Shown in pieces: positions 61,424-64,000 of a stretch of 64,000 nucleotides of DNA. Source of the DNA: Stenotrophomonas terrae (GTDB lineage: Bacteria; Pseudomonadota; Gammaproteobacteria; Xanthomonadales; Xanthomonadaceae); contig NZ_LDJJ01000009.1 of NCBI RefSeq assembly GCF_001431465.1, positions 1 to 64,000 of the forward strand. Direction: 5' to 3'. The notes under the pieces were generated by a model, which was given only the letters and a program-made list of their open reading frames with translations, did no database searches and was not told the DNA's origin. The stretch's first letter is position 1. The number at the start of each line of letters is the position of its first letter. A program made the translations under genes and the position numbers.

Positions 61424-62913
61424 GCATTGTTGCCGGTATCGATGCAGGCACGCAGAGCCTGAAAGTCGTGATCTATGACGCCGCGCAGCGGCAGCTGCTG
61501 GCCAGCGTCAGCGCGCCACTGGAGCTGCACAGCGCCGATGACGGCAGCCGCGAGCAGGACCCGGCCGCGTGGGTGGCGGCGATGGGAGACTGCTTCGGGC
61601 GCATCGACCCGCAACTGCGGCTACAGGTACGGGCGTTGGCGGTATCGGGCCAGCAACATGGTTTTGTAGCACTGGATGCCGCTGGCCAGGTCCTGGCACC
61701 GGCCAAGCTCTGGTGCGATACCAGCAGCAGTGCCGAGTGCGGGCAGATCATGGACGCGGTCGGTGGCGCGCAGCGCTGCATCGAACTGGCGGGCAATCCC
61801 ATCCTGGCCGGCTATACCGCCTCCAAGTTGCCGTGGACGGCCAAGCACCGGCCCGATGCCTACGCAAAGCTGGCGCATATCCTGCTGCCGCACGATTACC
61901 TCAACTTCGTGTTGACCGGCCAGTACTACTGCGAGCACGGCGACGCCTCGGGCACCGGCTGGCTGGACGTGCGTACGCGCCAATGGTCGCCGCAGCTGCT
62001 CAAGGCCACCGATCCGAACCGCGACCTGGGCCAGTGCCTGCCACCGTTGGTCGACGCCGACGCGTTGTTCGATATTGCACCGGCCATGGCCGCGCGGCTC
62101 GGCCTGGCAGGCACCGTAAAAGTAGGCGCGGGTGGCGGCGACAACATGATGGCGGCCATTGGCACCGGCTGCGTGGCGCCCGGCAAGCTGGCGATGAGCC
62201 TGGGCACCTCGGGCACGCTGTTTGCCAGCTCCGATGTGCCGGTGGTGGACCCGGCTGGCGCCTGGGCGGCGTTCTGTTCGTCCAGCGGTGGCTGGTTGCC
62301 GTTGATCTGCACGATGAACTGCACCGTGGCCACCGAGCAGGTGGCGCGCATGTTCGGTTTCAGCAGCCGCGAGGGTGATGCACATATCGCGGCCACGCCG
62401 CCGGGCGCCGATGGTCTGTTGATGCTGCCCTTCCTCAATGGCGAGCGCACCCCGGACCTGCCATTGGGCAAGGGCGTGCTGGCCGGCCTGGATGCGCACA
62501 CCATGAATGCCTCGCACTTCTATCGCGCGGCGATGGAAGGCGCGACCTATGCGCTGAAGTACGGCTTTGATGCCTTCGTCCGCGCCGGCATGCAGTTCGA
62601 TCGCATCGTGCTGACCGGCGGTGGCTGCAACAGCGCGGCATGGCGGCAGATGATCGCCGATGTATTTGAACTGCCGGTGGAAGTGCCGCAGCAGTCCGAA
62701 GGTGCCGCCTTTGGTGCTGCATTGCAGGCGCTGTGGGCGCTACAGCGCAGTACCGGTAGCGAAGTTTCCCTGGCCGCTGTGGCGGCCGCCCATGTAACAC
62801 CTGCCGCTGCCGCCTCCGCCACGCCCGATCCGGCGCGTGCTGCGGCCTATGCAGCGGCCTATCAGCGTTACCTGCAGCACCTGCACGCCGTCATGCCGCT
62901 GTACCGCGGTTGA
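61420..62913 (+). CDS. xylB: Xylulokinase
   Basis: This 497-residue FGGY-family kinase phosphorylates D-xylulose to xylulose-5-phosphate with ATP. It begins IVAGIDAGTQSLKVVIYD. The family pattern continues with SGQQHGFVALD, KLWCDTSSSAEC, GNPILAGYTASKLPW (catalytic Asp equivalents nearby) and KVGAGGGDNMMAAIGTG. The C-terminal adenine site is IVLTGGGCNSAAWRQMIADVF. Its position before xylose isomerase and after the alpha-xylosidase links it to xyloglucan-derived xylose. The ATG at 61420 was chosen by the ATGA overlap. Confidence 0.94.
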   Translation: MSIVAGIDAGTQSLKVVIYDAAQRQLLASVSAPLELHSADDGSREQDPAAWVAAMGDCFGRIDPQLRLQVRALAVSGQQHGFVALDAAGQVLAPAKLWCDTSSSAECGQIMDAVGGAQRCIELAGNPILAGYTASKLPWTAKHRPDAYAKLAHILLPHDYLNFVLTGQYYCEHGDASGTGWLDVRTRQWSPQLLKATDPNRDLGQCLPPLVDADALFDIAPAMAARLGLAGTVKVGAGGGDNMMAAIGTGCVAPGKLAMSLGTSGTLFASSDVPVVDPAGAWAAFCSSSGGWLPLICTMNCTVATEQVARMFGFSSREGDAHIAATPPGADGLLMLPFLNGERTPDLPLGKGVLAGLDAHTMNASHFYRAAMEGATYALKYGFDAFVRAGMQFDRIVLTGGGCNSAAWRQMIADVFELPVEVPQQSEGAAFGAALQALWALQRSTGSEVSLAAVAAAHVTPAAAASATPDPARAAAYAAAYQRYLQHLHAVMPLYRG

Positions 62914-62946
62914 TCTCTTTCGTAAGTCGACACAGGAATTCGCACC

Positions 62947-64000
<1,054 letters not shown>

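Overview
The window reads as chromosomal DNA of a Stenotrophomonas-like member of the Xanthomonadaceae. The coding sequence is GC-rich. Spacers carry many copies of the GTAG-headed palindrome (GTAGTGCCGAGC..GCTCGGCA) known as the SMAG family in Stenotrophomonas. Typical Xanthomonadaceae genes are present, including TonB-Xanthomonas-type receptors, DUF3247, DUF3016 and an ELM1-like protein. No rRNA, tRNA, CRISPR array or complete transposon was seen.

Layout. Positions 0-24 kb are mostly core genome. They hold motA-motB, msrB, an Lrp regulator beside dadA-dadX (D-alanine catabolism), a DUF3016 protein, and an orphan hybrid sensor kinase. They also hold an rsmC-rsuA-HAD operon, an aromatic aldehyde/alcohol dehydrogenase pair with its own regulator, a YajQ protein, an ELM1-like protein, a nitroreductase and a YceI lipoprotein. 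From 22.4 to 27.3 kb, on the minus strand, lies an iron-siderophore uptake operon (TonB receptor, DUF3649, PepSY, DUF3325) behind a Fur-box-like palindrome. From 27.6 to 33.4 kb is a run of small minus-strand genes, many of them secreted, lipoprotein or membrane proteins of unknown role.

From about 33.4 to 37.5 kb the sequence becomes AT-richer and is organised as integron gene cassettes. Short minus-strand genes are separated by attC-like sites of 58-62 bp, and no integrase gene is present in the window. This is an integrase-less cassette cluster (CALIN type). It carries a GFA-family protein, a serine hydrolase, a DUF1801 protein and four unrecognised proteins.

From 37.7 kb to the end the window is largely catabolic. 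A LysR regulator faces a flavoprotein gene and its 63-residue partner. After a 0.8 kb block of repeats comes an SDR-dgoA-dgoD-lactonase-dgoK operon, which encodes an oxidative De Ley-Doudoroff galactose route, with a divergent GbpR-like regulator. Next comes a plus-strand xyloglucan utilisation locus: TonB receptor, GH74 endo-xyloglucanase, SGNH acetylesterase, GH35 beta-galactosidase, GH31 alpha-xylosidase, GH95 alpha-L-fucosidase, xylulokinase and xylose isomerase (cut by the window end). Read together, the two clusters can take acetylated, fucogalactosylated xyloglucan apart. They can send xylose to xylulose-5-phosphate and galactose to pyruvate plus glyceraldehyde-3-phosphate. The functional links are inferred from gene content and order.
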